Positions 55,028 to 64,000 of a stretch of DNA of 64,000 nucleotides are shown one piece after another. The translations under genes and the position numbers were made by a program. This DNA is from Palaemon carinicauda (taxonomy: Eukaryota > Arthropoda > Malacostraca > Decapoda > Palaemonidae). Below the pieces are notes generated by a model that was not told where the DNA came from, did not search any database, and worked only from the letters and a program-made list of their open reading frames with translations. Numbering within the stretch: the stretch's first letter is position 1; every line of letters begins with the position of its first letter. Location of the stretch: NCBI RefSeq assembly GCF_036898095.1, contig NC_090729.1, forward strand, positions 81,485,571-81,549,570, read 5' to 3'.

Positions 55028-56593
55028 GATGCTTCAGGTGGGAGGGAGGCTCCAACAATTTCAGGATCGTTGGACCTTCGATCTCTGGGTCCACAGCCTA
55101 ATCAAGAACGGACTTGGATGGAGCTGGAGCGAGGCTCCACCATCATTTCCTTAATTCTTCCAACACTCCACCCCCTCACTGGAAGAATATACCCTAGAAC
55201 TATTGAGCAAACGGGTAATAAGGAGGGCAAAGTCCATCAAATTCCAAGGAAGGCATATTCCAGAGCCATGCCCTTCGGACTAAACAAAGCCCCAAGGATT
55301 TTCACGAAACTTGCAGACGCAGTCGTTCAACAACTAAGCCTAGAAGGTGTTCAGGTAGCAGCGTACCTGGACGACTGGCTGGTGTGGGCAGCATCCAGGA
55401 CGGCTTATATGCAAGCATCCAAGAAAGTGATCCAGTTCCTGGAACATCTGGGATTCCAGATCAACTTCAAGAAGTCTCGACTCTCTCCGGCTCAAGAGTT
55501 TCAATGGCTGGGAATCCATTGGAACTTGAAGTCACACCGTCTCTCCATTCCCCCAGGGAAGAGGAGAGAGATTGCAGGATCTTTCAAGAGACTACTGAAA
55601 TCCGACAGGATCTCAAGACGCCAATAGGAAAGAGTACTGGGCTCTCTCCAGTTTGCAGCAGTGACAGACCCAGTGCCAAAAGCGCAATTAAAAGATGTGT
55701 CAGGAGACTGGAGAAGATACGCATCAAACGCTCGAAGAGATCAAAGAAGACCGATACCGACCTTACTACGATCACTTCTCAAACCATGGTCGAAGGTCAA
55801 GAACCTAAAGAGAACCGTGCCCTTGCAACCACCTCCACCATCAGTCATCATCCACACGGATGCCTCGACGGAAGGATAGGTAGGTCATTCCCATCAACGG
55901 AAAGTACAAGGGACCTGGTCTTCTCTATTCAAGACCTTCCACATCAACATTTTGGAGGCCATGGCAGTATTTTTGACGTTAAAGAAACTCTCCCCTCGCA
56001 GATCAGCCCACATCAGGCTGATCCTGAACAGCGAAGTGATAATGAGATGTCTGAATCATCAAGGCTCGAGATTGCCCTAAATCAACCAAGTGATATTGGC
56101 CATCTTCCGCTTGGCGGAAAAGAAGAGATGGCATTTATCAGCAGTTCACCTTCAAGGGTTTCGCAATGTGACAGCGGACGCTCTATCTAGGCTCACGCCG
56201 ATAAAGTCAGAATTGTCCCTAGACGCAGACTCATTCTCCTTCATCTTGCATCAAGCCACGGAACTGCAGATCGACCTCTTCGCGACGACCTACAACAATA
56301 AACTACCTCATTATGTAGCCCCATATGAGGACCCTCTAGCAGAGGCGACGGACGCCATGTCCCTCGACTGGAACAGATGGAACAGGATTTACCAGTTCCC
56401 TCCAACCGATCTCTTAATGAAGGTCCTCAACAAGCTGAGATCCTTTCGGGGAACAGCAGCTCTAGTGGCTCCCAAGTGGCCAAAGAGCAACTGGTTCCCT
56501 CTGGTATTGGAACTGAAGCTGAGGGTAGTCCCTCTTCCAGACCCAGCACTGTCTCAACAGGTCCAGAAGTCGACTGTCTCCGCTTCATCATAG
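54816..56593 (+). pseudogene. DIRS-2 reverse transcriptase and RNase H
   Basis: The RT frame opens inside gag: 54816-55027 is read in two frames, as in DIRS-1. It shows GLGWSWSEAPPSFP, then TAA at 55152-55154. A deletion of roughly 270-290 bp after the FQGR motif removes the PKKDSDKRRVLLDLSP to KYAF part, including the first catalytic Asp. The rest resumes as SRAMPFGLNKAPRIFTKLAD and the catalytic AAYLDDWLVWAAS, FQWLGIHWNLKSHRLSIP, a TAG after RISRRQ, then VIIHTDASTEG (RNase H, first Asp) where a frame break follows. The RNase H end and the connector (MILAIFRLAEKKRWHLSAVH, LQIDLFATTYNNKLPHY, MSLDWNRWNR) are open from 56090 to the TAG at 56593. Confidence 0.84.
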
Positions 56594-57592
56594 AGAACCT
56601 AAAACCTTCATCTCATGATTTTCTCTCCCTAGCAGTAAAGAAAAGTTTTGGGATCTCAAAAGGCAGTATAGACTTCTTAGAAGAATACAAGTCTCAGTCA
56701 ACTAGGAGACAATATGAATCGTCTTGGAAAAAGTGGGTTGCTTTCGTCAAAGCAAAAGGACCAAAAGAAATCTCATTGGACTTCTGTCTGTCCTTTATCC
56801 ACCTTCATAGACAAGGTCTGGCAGCCAACACAATAACTATGTGTAAGTCGGCTCTGACTAGACCTCTGCTATATGCCTTCCAAGTAGACCTGTCAAATGA
56901 AATCTTTAACAAGATCCCTAAGGCGTGCTCTAGACTTAGGCCTGCAACCCCTCCGAAGCCTATTTCATGGTTCTTGGACAAGGTCCTACACTATGCTTCA
57001 ACAGTGGACAATGAGAATTGCTCTCTGAAAGACCTGACTCAAAAAGTAATTTTCCTGTTCTTTATAGCCTCGGGGTCTAGAGTTAGTGAAATAGTGGCCC
57101 TATCCGGAGATGAGGGCCATATTCAGTTCACAGGAGTGAGAGAACTGAACCTTTTTCCCGATCCAACCTTTCTCGCCAAGAACGAGCTACCCACTAAGAG
57201 ATGGTGTCCCTGGAGAATCTGCCCTCTAAAGGAAGATGTCTCACTGTGTCCAGTAGAATGTCTAAAGTTTCTATCTTCGAAGAACTTCAGACTCCAGGGG
57301 AGGACAGTTCTTTAAAGGAGAAACTTCAGGATCAAACTTATTCCTAAAGCAACTGAGGGCAAAGCTCACCTGCTTTATTCGCAGAGCGGATCCTGACAGT
57401 ACACCCGCAGGTCATGATCCAAGGAAAATTGCTTCATCACTGAACTTTTTTCAGTATATGGACTTTGAGCGTCTTCACTCACACACTGGATGGAAGTCAT
57501 CCAGAGTATTCTATAAACATTAGGCGAAGCAAGTGCATGAATTAAAGCATTACGTGGTGGTGGCAGTTAATGTATTAAAACCTGTCATTTAG
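56377..57592 (+). pseudogene. DIRS-2 tyrosine recombinase
   Basis: The frame overlaps the end of the RT/RNase H frame by 217 bp. It reads MEQDLPVPSNRSLNEGPQQA, a Ser/Pro-rich linker, FLEEYKSQSTRRQYESSWKK and LAANTITMCKSALTRPLLYA. The first catalytic Arg is in IASGSRVSEIVALSG. One inserted base near 57270 breaks the frame, which otherwise ends at 57315. In the restored register the HxxR box is visible as AGHDPRKIAS (His 57413-57415, Arg 57422-57424). The codon of the expected nucleophile Tyr, after VFYKH, is TAG (57531-57533), whereas DIRS-1 and DIRS-3 keep Tyr there. The downstream phrase AKQVHELKHYVVVA runs to TAG 57590-57592. Confidence 0.87.
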
Positions 57593-58503
57593 TGCTGCGA
57601 TGAACAGTGAATTGATTTGGACTATCAATTTTTCGGGTGAAGGTGTTGACACCTCTTAGTGCAATACTTGTTAAGTGAGTGTCACCAGGGTGACACTAAG
57701 GACTGTTCAAATTATTTCAGGTGGAGAAATACTGTATAGAGATAACACTTGTCCCATGTGTACTTTACACAGTATTGATAATATTCAACATTACAGGAAA
57801 CTATATTAGAAAATTTATTAAATTTTCAAATTCATATGTGGCACTAATCAAATTTTTTCCCTTTCAGGTGGAAACAAAATTTTTTCTGTTTTATGTTGAA
57901 TCGTATGTTTCTCAGTACATATGTTAACACATGTTACTTGATGTTTTCCTTTATTATCAATAAATGATTATCAATGTATATTTGTGTCTTATTTCGCCCT
58001 ACATTTGATAAGAAATAAAAGTATGCCAGAGTTTTGATATCCTAAATAAAACTGCATATATTAATGTCTGGACATTACATATAGCTGATACTTTTGTTCC
58101 TACACGAGATACAAACAATATCTAGTGAGGCTATGTTCCAATACGTTATATGAACAGTGAAACTTTTGTATAACTATTTGATTCTATATTCCAACATGAT
58201 ATACAAATCGTGACACTCCTGTATATATAGTTGATGCTATGTTGTTCATACATTATATGCAAGCCTTGAGACTCCTTTCCTATGTCTAGTATGATTCTTC
58301 CCTGCAGCGGCCAGGAAGCACTAACTTTGTCTATGATTAGTAGTAATGACGTATAACGGTAACATCATATGTATCAATGGTATGGATGAACATAGGAAAA
58401 TTTGTCCCAAGGTTGAGGCACCTATAAAAATCCACAGGTACAGTATTTTCTTGTAATTCTCTGGTAAACTTCCATCAGGATGACATGGCTTGAGCCCAAA
58501 AAA
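57593..58503 (+). other. DIRS-2 3' UTR and right terminal repeat
   Basis: Non-coding, AT-rich. AATAAA at 57959-57964 is a candidate polyadenylation signal. Its complement aligns with 39551-40131 and with the DNA left of element B (35660-35894), and more weakly with DIRS-3 at 59018-60653. It ends in the inverted terminal repeat at 58471-58503. The 68-codon frame at 57721-57927 is not conserved. Confidence 0.75.
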
Positions 58504-58527
58504 CAGATTTTGAGCGAAGCGAAAAAT

Positions 58528-58984
58528 CTATTTTTGGGTGAGATAGCCATATCGTACTGATGGAAGGTTCCTTTAAGTAGCTTCCTAGGGTATATTTCAC
58601 TACAGTGATATTCCCAGAGAATATTTAACTTAAGGTCTCCAGAATTCTAACTCCTGGCACGAATATCCTTAAAGTTTCCCTTAAGGATATCGCATAATAT
58701 CAGGGGACGTATTCTTGACACGCCACATAGCAATCTGCACCCCGCATAGCGTTTACGCTTCGAGGGGGGAAAGTGGCAAAATAAAAGAGGAGCCGTTAAT
58801 GAGGTTCCCTTCCTCCGTAACTGTTTGAGTACTCAGGTGGCGCCACCATCGCCGCCATCTTTATTCCTTGTAGCGTTGAGCCGGTGCTACATATACAGTA
58901 TTATTGGGAGGGATCCTGCCAAGGCCTTTCATATAAAGGAGGGCGGGTCCATCAGGACGACATGGCTATCTCACCCAAAAATAG
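58528..58984. mobile_element. Short DIRS-derived inverted-repeat element, copy 2
   Basis: 457 bp with 37-bp inverted repeats (58528-58564 and 58948-58984; two mismatches) starting CTATTTTTGGGTGAGATAGC. The interior matches copy 1 at 35154-35617: the DIRS leader start, then the private part with TTCCTTGTAGCGTTGAGC and GGAGGGCGGG. It sits exactly between the 3' ends of DIRS-2 and DIRS-3. Overlapping small frames (58825-59090) are not credible. Confidence 0.8.
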
Positions 58985-59180
58985 ATTTTTTGCTTCACTC
59001 AAATCCCGTTTTTTGGGCTCAGGCCATGTTGTCCTGATGGAAGTTTACCAGAGCATTAATGTATTCGTGGATTTTCCAATCGTGGCTTAACCTCAAGACA
59101 ATATTTCCATGGTCACTTAGACCTTAGAGACCTATGACGTTACCGTTATACGTCATTGATTCTAATCATGAACTATGTTA

Positions 59181-59878
59181 TGTTAGAAACCAAAAAATAA
59201 ATTAGAGATACGAGTTGCAAAAGAAATGGAAAGCAAAACTGTTTCCTTATAAGGAATACAGTTAACGTTAAATTAATTAATTCAATCAGAAAGGATTGAT
59301 ATTTGTGTCCGACTGTGGGGAATAGCCGTTCGGTCGTTAGCTTGACTCGAAGCTTTACCTATTTTTCTAAATAAATTAAAAGCAAATAACTTAATGCTAC
59401 TTATTATAGTAACTATTAGCGTTAATGATAAGTAAAATGAATAATAAAATTAAATTTATGAATTAAATGACTTAAATTAGTAATTGCCTAATAGGCCTTA
59501 AGTTCGCGCGTGCGTAATATGTACCTGTCAAAGGTAAGAAGTAAATTACCTCGAAGGTTACCACAGCCACGGCGAACAGTTCCAATAAAAAGTACTCAGT
59601 GGAAAGGCCGGCATCTTCATAGAATATTAACTCTGAACAAAACTAAACGTTCAAACTCCAAGACAACGACAATTTTGGAACACGACAATGTCAACCTTTG
59701 TGATAAGTGATCTATATTATTCTGTATCTTAGGACATGTCTAGGGAAAAGGGTAATGTACGGCAATATCACAAAGTTTTATTAGTGGATCTACTCTTTAA
59801 TGTAAGTTGTTTTGATTGTTGAATAATTGTTTTGTTCATTAAATATAAGTAAGGTTGAAATTAAAATAAATTCCAACA
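59181..59878. repeat. Solo LTR with 4-bp target duplication
   Basis: 698 bp starting TGTTAGAAACC and ending TTCCAACA, with imperfect inverted ends (TGTTAGAA / TTCCAACA), flanked by GTTA on both sides (59177-59180 and 59879-59882). It interrupts DIRS-3 3' UTR sequence that is continuous in DIRS-1 (about 35825-35845). A single LTR with target duplication is the product of recombination between two LTRs of a full element. It is unrelated to the gypsy LTR at 45084. The superfamily is not certain; a 4-bp duplication suits Ty3/gypsy. The 66-codon frame inside (59510-59710) is basic and not called. Orientation is unknown. Confidence 0.85.
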
Positions 59879-59882
59879 GTTA

Positions 59883-60653
59883 GGGCCTCCTGTCCCCTAC
59901 AGGGAAGAGTCATCCTAGACTCGGGAAAAGTCTCGAAGTTTGCATATTTCATATGACCAACCTAGCAACCAAAGGGGCATACAGGTCTCGCTGTATGCCT
60001 TTAGCCAAAGTTTGTATTTTCAAAACGAACAAAGGTTCACATAAGCCACCATACCATCCAAAGTATATCAGCTCAGCTGTATACCACAACAGATAAGTTT
60101 ATATCCATGTCGAAACAAGGTATGCATGGGCAGAAAAGGTTTGTATACATTTAGGAATAAAGTTACTACAGTTGTTCAATGTTATTATGCAGAATAATAA
60201 GGAATAAAAAAAAGTGATGCTCATACATAACTTTATTTATATATGTTTGGGGCGAAATAAGACGCAAAAAACAATTAGACATTTATTGGCTATCAATAGA
60301 TAGTAATTCATCATGCATTTCATAATAACAGAAAATGCAAGCGAATAAAAATTAATAAACATAGAAAATACAGGCCAGATCAGAAATACTTGTTTTATCT
60401 GAAAACAAAAGTTCATACCACTCAATTGGAAATTCAATAATTTTCTAATATATTTCTGAGAAAGTCTGTGTATTTACACTTGTGTAAAAACACACGGCAC
60501 TGGTGTTGAAGTCTATGTTTCTTAACCTTTAGACACTGGAACAGTCCATAATGTCACCTTGATGACATTTCACTTACCATGTTGCACTGTAATGTGCCAA
60601 CTTGTACACACTATAGAATTATAGTCCCAATTAATTCACTATTCCTCGCAGCA
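59883..60653 (-). other. DIRS-3 3' UTR
   Basis: Non-coding continuation of the DIRS-3 tail after the solo LTR. It starts with the phrase TGTCCCCTACAGGGAAGAGT, shared with the left flank of element B in DIRS-1, and includes TGGGGCGAAATAAGACGC, which matches the complement of the DIRS-2 tail near 57985. The middle (about 59940-60200) has no match in DIRS-1 or DIRS-2. The minus frame at 60237-60437 is not conserved. Confidence 0.7.
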
Positions 60654-61870
60654 CTAAGCAACAGGTTTTAGTACACTACCTGCCGCCACCACGTATCTCT
60701 TTAATTCTTGCACTTGCTTCGTGTATTGCTTGAAAAACACTCTGGATGACTTCCATTCAGTATACGAGCGAAGATGCTTGAAATCCATGAGCTGGAAAAA
60801 ATTCAACGATTATGCAATTTTCCTAGGATCATGACCTGCGGGTGTACTGTCAGGATCCGCTCTGCGAATGAAGTAGGTGATCTTCACCCTTAGTTGTTTC
60901 AGGGATAAGTTTGAGCCCGATGTTTCTCCTTTAAAGAGCTGTCCTCCCCTGAAGTCTGAAGTTCTACAAAGATAGACCTTTAGACACTCCACTGGACACA
61001 GCGAGACATCTTCCTTCAGAGGGCAGATTCTCCAGAGACCCCACCTCCTGGTGGGTACCTCGTTCTTGGCGAGAAACTTTAGGTCAGGAAAGAGATTCAG
61101 TTCTCCCACTTCAGTAAACTGGATATGGCCCTCTTCCCGAGAAAGGGCCACTATCTCACTAACTCTAGCCCCTGAGGCTAGGGCAAACAAGAATATAACT
61201 TTTTGAGTCAAATCTTTCAGAGAGCAATTCTCGTTGTCCAATATCGAGGCAAAGTGTAGTACCTTATCCAAGGACCATGAAATAGGGTTTGGAGGTGCTG
61301 CAGGCTTAAGCCTAGCACAGGCCTTAGGGATTTTGTTAAAGATTTCATTAGAAAAGTCTACTTGGAAAGCATAAAGCAAAGGTCTAGTCAAGGCAGATTT
61401 ACACGTAGTTATCGTGTTGGCTGCTAAACCTTGTTCATGAAGATGAATAAGGAAAGATAAAAAGAAATCTGTTGAGATTTTTTTGGTTTTCTTGCCTTGA
61501 CAAAAGCAACCCACTTCTTCCAAGACGATTCATATTGCCTTCTGGTAGATTTAGACTTATATTCCTCTAAGAAGTCTATACTTTCTTTCGAAATCCCAAA
61601 CCTTTTCCTCACTACTAAGGAGAGAAAATCATGAGGTGAAGGTCTTGGGTTTTCTGTAATGAAGCAGAGACAGTCGACTTCTGTACTTGTTGAGTCAGAA
61701 CTGGGTCCGGCAGAGGAATCAGCCTCAGCTGCAATTCCAATACTAGAGGGAACCAGTTGCTCCGGGGCCACTTGGGAGCCACTAGGGCTGCTGTTCCTTG
61801 AAAAGATCTCAGCTTGTTGAGGACCTTCATCAGCAGGTTGGCTGGAGGGAACAGATAAATCCTGGTCCAT
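60654..61870 (-). pseudogene. DIRS-3 tyrosine recombinase
   Basis: It starts in a frame overlapping the end of RT/RNase H (61870-61615 is read in both). It reads MDQDLSVPSSQPADEGPQQA, a Ser-rich linker, FLEEYKSKSTRRQYESSWKK and then a frameshift near 61500 (KARKPKKSQQ). The main domain (61523-60810) is open: LAANTITTCKSALTRPLLYA, the first catalytic Arg in LASGARVSEIVALSR, WRICPLKEDVSLCPVECLKV, and the HxxR box in TPAGHDPRKIA. A TAA right after this box (complement of 60807-60809) stops it. The nucleophile Tyr is still present downstream in VFFKQYTKQVQEL. The natural end would be the TAG at the complement of 60654-60656. Confidence 0.88.
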
Positions 61871-63360
61871 CTGTTCCAGTCGAGGGACATGGCATCCACT
61901 GCTTCAGCTAGAGGGTCCTCGTATGGGGCCACATACCGAGGAAGTTTCCTGTTGTCGCTAGTCGCGAAGAGGTTGATCTGCAGTTCCAGGACGATGTAAG
62001 ATGAAGGAGAATGATCTTGCGTCTAGGGACCATTCTGACTCTATCGGCGTTAGTCTGGATAGAGCGTTCACCATCACATTGCGGAAACCTGGAAGGTGAA
62101 CTGCTGATAAGTGCCATCTCTTCTTTTCCGCTAAACGGAAGATGGCCAACATTACTTGGTTGAGTTGAGGTAATCTCGAGCCTTGAGGATTCAGGCATCT
62201 CATTATCACCTCGCTGTCTAGAATCAATCTTATGTGGACTGAAGGGCGAGGGGACAATTTCCTCAGTGTGAGGAAGACTGCCATGGCCTTCAAAATGTTG
62301 ACGTGGAAGGTCTTGACTAGAGAGGACCAAGTTCCCTGAACTTTCCGTTGATGAGAGTGACATCCCCATCCTTCCAATGATGCGTCCCTGTGGATGATGA
62401 CTGAGTGTGATGGCGGTTGCAGAGCCACTGACCTCTTCAGGTTCTTGGCGTCCGACCATGGCTTGAGAAGTGATCGTAGTCGGATTGGCATTGGTCTTAT
62501 TAGATCTCTTCGAGCGTTTCATGCGTATCTTCTCAAGACTCCTGATACATCTCTTAGCTGCGCTCTTAGCACTGGGTCTGTCACTGATGTAAACTGAAGG
62601 GAGCCCAGCACTCTCTCCTGTTGGCGTCTTGATATCCTGTCGGGATTTTAGTAGTCTCTTGACAGATCCCGCTATCTCTCTCCTCTTCTTTAATGGAATG
62701 GAGAGGCGATGTGACTGTAAGTTCCAATGTATACCTAGCCATTGAAACTTCTGAGCTGGATATAGTCGATACTTTTTGGTGTTGATCTTGAATCCCAGAT
62801 GTTCCAGGAACTGGATCACTTTCTTGGACGCTTGCATGCATTTCGTCTCGGATGCTGCCCACACCAGCCAATCGTCCAGGTAAGTCATCACCTGGACACC
62901 TTCTAGGCGTAGTTGTTGAACGACTGCATCTGCAAGCTTCGTGAAGATCCTTGGGGCTATGTTTAGTCCGAAGGTCATGGCTCTGAAAGCGTACTTTCTC
63001 TTTTGTAGCCTGAATCCTAGGTAGGAGGAGAGTTGGTGATTGATCGGAATGTGCCAATAGGCATCTGCCATGTCTGTCGAGACTGTGTATGCCCTTTTGG
63101 GCAATAGGGTCCTTATGTGTTGAAGGGTCAGCATCTTGAACTTGTCGTTTTCTATGAACTTGTTGAGTGGCGACAAATCCAGAAGGACTCTGCGTTTGTC
63201 TGAGTCCTTCTTAGGAACACAAAACAGCCTTCCTTGGAATTTGATGGACTTTGCCCTCCTTATCACTTGTTTGCTCAAGAATTCTCGGGTATATTCTTTC
63301 AGAACGGGGATGGAGTGTTGGAAGAATTGAGAAAATGATGGTGGAGCTGTCTTCCAGCTT
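61615..63360 (-). pseudogene. DIRS-3 reverse transcriptase and RNase H
   Basis: The most complete RT here. In order: FQFFQHS-like linker, LSKQVIRRAKSIKFQGRLFC, PKKDSDKRRVLLDLSPLNKF, LLPKRAYTVSTDMADAYWHI (first catalytic Asp), KYAFRAMTFGLNIAPRIFTK, the catalytic MTYLDDWLVWAAS, and FQWLGIHWNLQSHRLSIP. One extra C near 62643 shifts the frame after RLLKS. RNase H (62491-61958) keeps Asp in IIHRDASLEGWG and Asp in LILDSEVIMRCL, but the usual catalytic Glu (LLEAMAVLL in DIRS-1) is Lys here (ILKAMAVFL). The connector MAPYEDPLAEAVDAMSLDW is in a further frame to 61615. The 456-codon frame reported from 63278 to 61908 is correct only down to about 62640; below that it is a shadow frame. Confidence 0.87.
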
Positions 63361-63453
63361 CAACCTAGTCCGTTCTTGATTAGGCTGTGGGCCCAGGGAT
63401 CGAAGGTCCAGTGATCCCGGAATAGTCAGAGTCTTCCTCCTACCGGAAGTATC

Positions 63454-64000
63454 TCATTGGTTCTGGTGTCCGGAGAGCTTGCCTCCTTGACCGCATCCTC
63501 CCCTACCCCCTCTTCCTCTCGAGGGACGTCTAGAGGAACCTCTGCTTGACCCTCTACCTTTAGGGAGAAAGGTAGTGGTCTGCCTCTCATAGGCAGGAGT
63601 GAAGGCTGGTGACTGAGTCACCACCTCCTGGGGTACCATCTGGTAGGTGAGTTGGGGCTGTGCCACCATCTGTGGCACCGCGGTCATGGGAAGTTGCTCT
63701 TGTTGTCTTGCGGGGTGAGAGGGCAACATTGGCCTCTTTGTCTTCCGTTTCGGTTGGGGACCTTCATCCGGGGAAGACTTCCTTTTAGCTGACATACCCC
63801 ACATCATTCGGGAAGAGGTCCTTTCCCCAGATATTGGAAGATATCAACTTCCTGGGTTCGTGTCTCACCGCAGCCGAGGCAAACACGAACTCCCTGCAAG
63901 TCCTTCTAGCCCTAACAAAGCCACAAAAGTCTTTAATCAGGGTTGCCAAATGTGTTTTGGCCACGATCAGGAACATATCTGGGGACCTATGTTCACTGGC
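63454..64000 (-). pseudogene. DIRS-3 gag-like protein, C-terminal part
   Basis: Cut by the window edge. 63976-63785 reads THLATLIKDFCGFVRARRTC and REFVFASAAVRHEPRKLISS, matching gag of DIRS-1 and DIRS-2. Compared with DIRS-1, about 60 bp between DLFPN and KWGMS are missing, with a frame change near 63790-63807. 63807-63454 is open: WGMSAKRKSSPDEGPQPKRK, a Pro/Gln/Val stretch, and a basic Gly/Arg/Ser-rich tail (RGSSRGSSRRPSRGRGGRGG). The RT frame begins inside or just after this tail, as in the other copies. Confidence 0.78.

Larger units (their letters stand above)
50377..58503 (+). mobile_element. DIRS-2: DIRS1-like tyrosine-recombinase retroelement
   Basis: About 8.1 kb with inverted terminal repeats: the 5' end starts T6 GGGCTCAAGCCATG and the 3' end (58471-58503) is the complement, ending GGCTTGAGCCC and A6. 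Inverted, not direct, terminal repeats place it with DIRS1-like and not Ngaro-like elements. Content: long leader, gag (53112-55027), RT plus RNase H (54816-56593), recombinase (56377-57592), 3' UTR. All three coding regions are damaged. No later insertion is seen in it, so it is the best local reference for the intact order. No DNA methylase domain, which some DIRS1 relatives carry, was noticed. Confidence 0.87.
58985..64000 (-). mobile_element. DIRS-3: DIRS1-like retroelement, 3' part (runs off the window)
   Basis: Minus-oriented, tail to tail with DIRS-2. Its 3' end repeat is at about 59008-59047 (GGGCTCAGGCCATGTTGTCC). It has a 3' UTR split by a solo LTR, recombinase, RT plus RNase H, and the C-terminal part of gag at the window edge. 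It is the least damaged RT of the three, with all RT motifs present, but it still carries frameshifts and a stop in the recombinase. The leader lies outside the window. Confidence 0.85.

Noticed and set aside
55384..56190. Plus-strand 268-codon frame in DIRS-2, and the lower part of the 456-codon minus frame at 63278-61908
   Set aside because: Their sequences (SPREEERDCRI, SEMSESSRLEI and the like) come from a shifted frame over the RT and RNase H; the motif-bearing frames run alongside.
40132..57592. A host integrase/recombinase system or a phage-like integrase operon
   Set aside because: The recombinase always follows a DIRS-type RT and RNase H and is bounded by the DIRS inverted repeats, so it belongs to the retroelement.
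59510..59710. 66-codon basic frame inside the solo LTR
   Set aside because: Composition is Arg/Lys/Thr-rich without any motif; LTRs are normally non-coding and the length is within chance.

Overview
This window is eukaryotic, repeat-dominated DNA in which I see no host gene, tRNA or rRNA. The best guess at the source is a decapod crustacean (shrimp, prawn or crab). Two things support this. The non-LTR element at 35895-39550 begins and ends with sequences I recognise from memory as very common in shrimp genomic DNA (a 5' part with CATGGTCTTCCACTGTCTTG and a tail reading CTTTTCCAACTAGGGTTG followed by (TAA)n). DIRS1-like tyrosine-recombinase retroelements, present here in several copies, are known to be widespread in Decapoda. 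The species assignment is inference.

Layout, left half (1-32492): one huge minisatellite of a purine-rich unit of about 35 bp, roughly 26 kb in total, with internal higher-order duplications, a 90-bp (GA)n tract and one 154-bp GC-rich interruption. It is split at 1376-7380 by a 5'-truncated non-LTR retrotransposon (element A, CR1/Jockey type). Element A's reverse transcriptase is itself split by a 1998-bp element with 31-bp terminal inverted repeats and a TA target duplication (Tc1/mariner-like, no transposase seen).

Layout, right half (32493-64000): a nest of DIRS1-like elements and their terminal fragments. From left to right: a leader fragment (minus), an 829-bp anonymous spacer, a partial leader (plus), a 464-bp short element with 37-bp inverted repeats, DIRS-1 (minus, 35618-50373), DIRS-2 (plus, 50377-58503), a second short inverted-repeat element (58528-58984) and DIRS-3 (minus, from 58985 and running off the window). 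DIRS-1 and DIRS-2 meet head to head with only 3 bp between their inverted terminal repeats. DIRS-2 and DIRS-3 meet tail to tail around the short element. DIRS-1 carries two later insertions: non-LTR element B in its 3' end and a Ty3/gypsy element (45084-48533, CsRn1-like, internally deleted) in its 5' leader. DIRS-3 carries a 698-bp solo LTR with a 4-bp target duplication.

Each DIRS copy has a gag-like ORF, then RT plus RNase H, then a tyrosine recombinase, in overlapping frames. All copies are broken by stops, frameshifts and deletions, but each is broken at different places. The order of events that can be read is: DIRS insertions first, then element B, the gypsy element and the solo LTR inside them; and in the left half, minisatellite first, then element A, then the TA-flanked element. 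All boundaries were read by eye and may be off by a few bases.
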